From assembly GCF_001562275.1 (NCBI RefSeq), contig NZ_CP014304.1, forward strand, positions 930,001 to 994,000: DNA of 64,000 nucleotides, given 5' to 3'. This DNA comes from Hymenobacter sp. PAMC 26628 (GTDB taxonomy: Bacteria; Bacteroidota; Bacteroidia; Cytophagales; Hymenobacteraceae). The position numbers and the translations under genes are program-made. The notes beneath the pieces were generated by a model. That model worked only from the letters and a program-made list of their open reading frames with translations. It made no database searches and was not told the DNA's origin. Shown here piece by piece: positions 63,303 to 64,000 of this stretch; the first letter of the stretch is position 1; each line of letters starts with the position of its first letter.

Positions 63303-64000
63303 TAGCCAGGGTGGCGGCGATGGCGCGGCGGTAGCAATCCTCGTACAGGGGCACGATGTTGCCAACGGCAAACTCCTCGGCGCGGGCGCGGGCGGCGGCT
63401 TTGAAGCGTGGCAGGTTGGCGTCGTCGAGCACGTAGAGGGAGTTTTTGACCATGTCGGCCACGTCGCCGATGTTGCTTACCATGCCGGTTACGCCGTGGA
63501 CGTTCAGCTCGGGAATGCCGCCGGCGTTGGTGCTCACCACGGGCATTTCGCAGGCCATGGCCTCTAGGGCGGCCAAGCCAAAACTCTCATTCTCGGACGG
63601 CATTAAGAATAAATCTCCCACGCTGAGCACTTCCTCCACGGCTTCGAGCTTGCCCAGGAAGCGGATGTCGCGCTGGCAATCGAGGTCGCGGGCCAGCTTC
63701 TCCATGCGGCTGCGGTCGGGGCCGTCGCCCACCAGCAGCAGCTTGGCTGGAATCTCGGCCCGCACGCCGGCGAAGATGCGCAGCACGTCTTCCACGCGCT
63801 TCACCGCCCGGAAGTTGCTGGTGTGGATGAGCAGCTTCTCGCCTTCGGGCGCAATGGCGGCCCGGAAATGGCTTTTGTCCTGCTTGCGGAAGCGAATAAG
63901 GTCGATAAAGTTGGGAATCACTTCCACCTCTTTATCAATGGGAAACGACTCGTAGGTTTCGCGCCGCAAATCGGCCGATACGGCCGTCACGCCGTCGCTC
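63295..64000 (-). CDS. bshA: N-acetyl-alpha-D-glucosaminyl L-malate synthase, C-terminal part
   Basis: The gene enters from the right edge, and about 235 residues are visible. TVIPNFIDL-like IPNFIDLIRFRK, LIHTSNFRAVKRVEDVL, LLVGDGPDRSRMEKLA and SENESFGLAALEAMACEMPV (donor-binding E-x7-E) match BshA of the bacillithiol pathway rather than a general family 4 enzyme. It joins GlcNAc from UDP-GlcNAc to malate. The stop codon lies in a palindromic element shared with the convergent gene. The N-terminal domain is outside the window. Confidence 0.88.
   Translation of the reverse strand, partial: SDGVTAVSADLRRETYESFPIDKEVEVIPNFIDLIRFRKQDKSHFRAAIAPEGEKLLIHTSNFRAVKRVEDVLRIFAGVRAEIPAKLLLVGDGPDRSRMEKLARDLDCQRDIRFLGKLEAVEEVLSVGDLFLMPSENESFGLAALEAMACEMPVVSTNAGGIPELNVHGVTGMVSNIGDVADMVKNSLYVLDDANLPRFKAAARARAEEFAVGNIVPLYEDCYRRAIAATLATV

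Noticed and set aside
1..64000. tRNA, rRNA or CRISPR array
   Set aside because: No cloverleaf-like or rRNA core sequence and no regularly spaced short direct repeats were seen on reading both strands. A covariance-model scan was not possible.

Overview
The window looks like a chromosome segment of a GC-rich member of the Bacteroidota, most likely Hymenobacter or a close relative. The evidence is TAnnTTTG promoter boxes just upstream of several genes, few Shine-Dalgarno sequences, BshA (bacillithiol synthesis), a membrane pyrophosphatase, a LytTR regulator, a sigma factor paired with a small membrane protein, and very frequent GGGGCC words inside genes. The genus is inferred from style and family content, not from a marker gene. 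No tRNA, rRNA or CRISPR array was seen.

Positions 1-32,500 form a large surface-polysaccharide locus, almost all on the plus strand. It carries sugar-nucleotide genes (a 3-amino-sugar transaminase end, gmd, fcl, a WecE-type transaminase, two formyltransferase-like genes), an ABC exporter (Wzm/Wzt type), about fifteen glycosyltransferases, two tandem WbsX (GH99-like) proteins, an acyltransferase, a DUF1919 protein and a polysaccharide deacetylase. The likely product is a fucose- and amino-sugar-containing glycan made in the cytoplasm and exported by the ABC system. A strikingly AT-rich cassette (about 6,540-11,560) begins inside wzt, so the exporter ATPase is a chimera of a native ATPase domain and an imported substrate-binding domain. 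Two consecutive cassette genes are broken by -1 frameshifts at A-runs.

Positions 32,500-41,180 are mostly housekeeping: a frameshifted membrane protein, a TPR protein, an M42-like peptidase, the pyrophosphatase, hpt, adk and obgE. Next comes a minus-strand module (41,184-46,276): RfbF-type cytidylyltransferase, SDR enzyme, RfbC-like cupin, an oxidoreductase with a homoserine-dehydrogenase-like fold, and an exostosin-type glycosyltransferase. A diverged copy of the obgE 3' end lies on its far side, giving a 27-bp perfect direct repeat around the module. Beside it an IS1595-type element splits a small membrane-protein gene that can be rebuilt in frame.

Positions 47,800-64,000 hold a large hybrid histidine kinase, a decayed stretch, a LytTR response regulator, grpE-dnaJ, a sigma factor and its membrane partner, an ABC exporter of Nat type, a ChaN-like protein, a class II cyclic-nucleotide phosphodiesterase, an IscA-type protein, a 5'-nucleotidase and the C-terminal part of bshA. 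Several families of long imperfect palindromes sit in the gaps between genes throughout the window.
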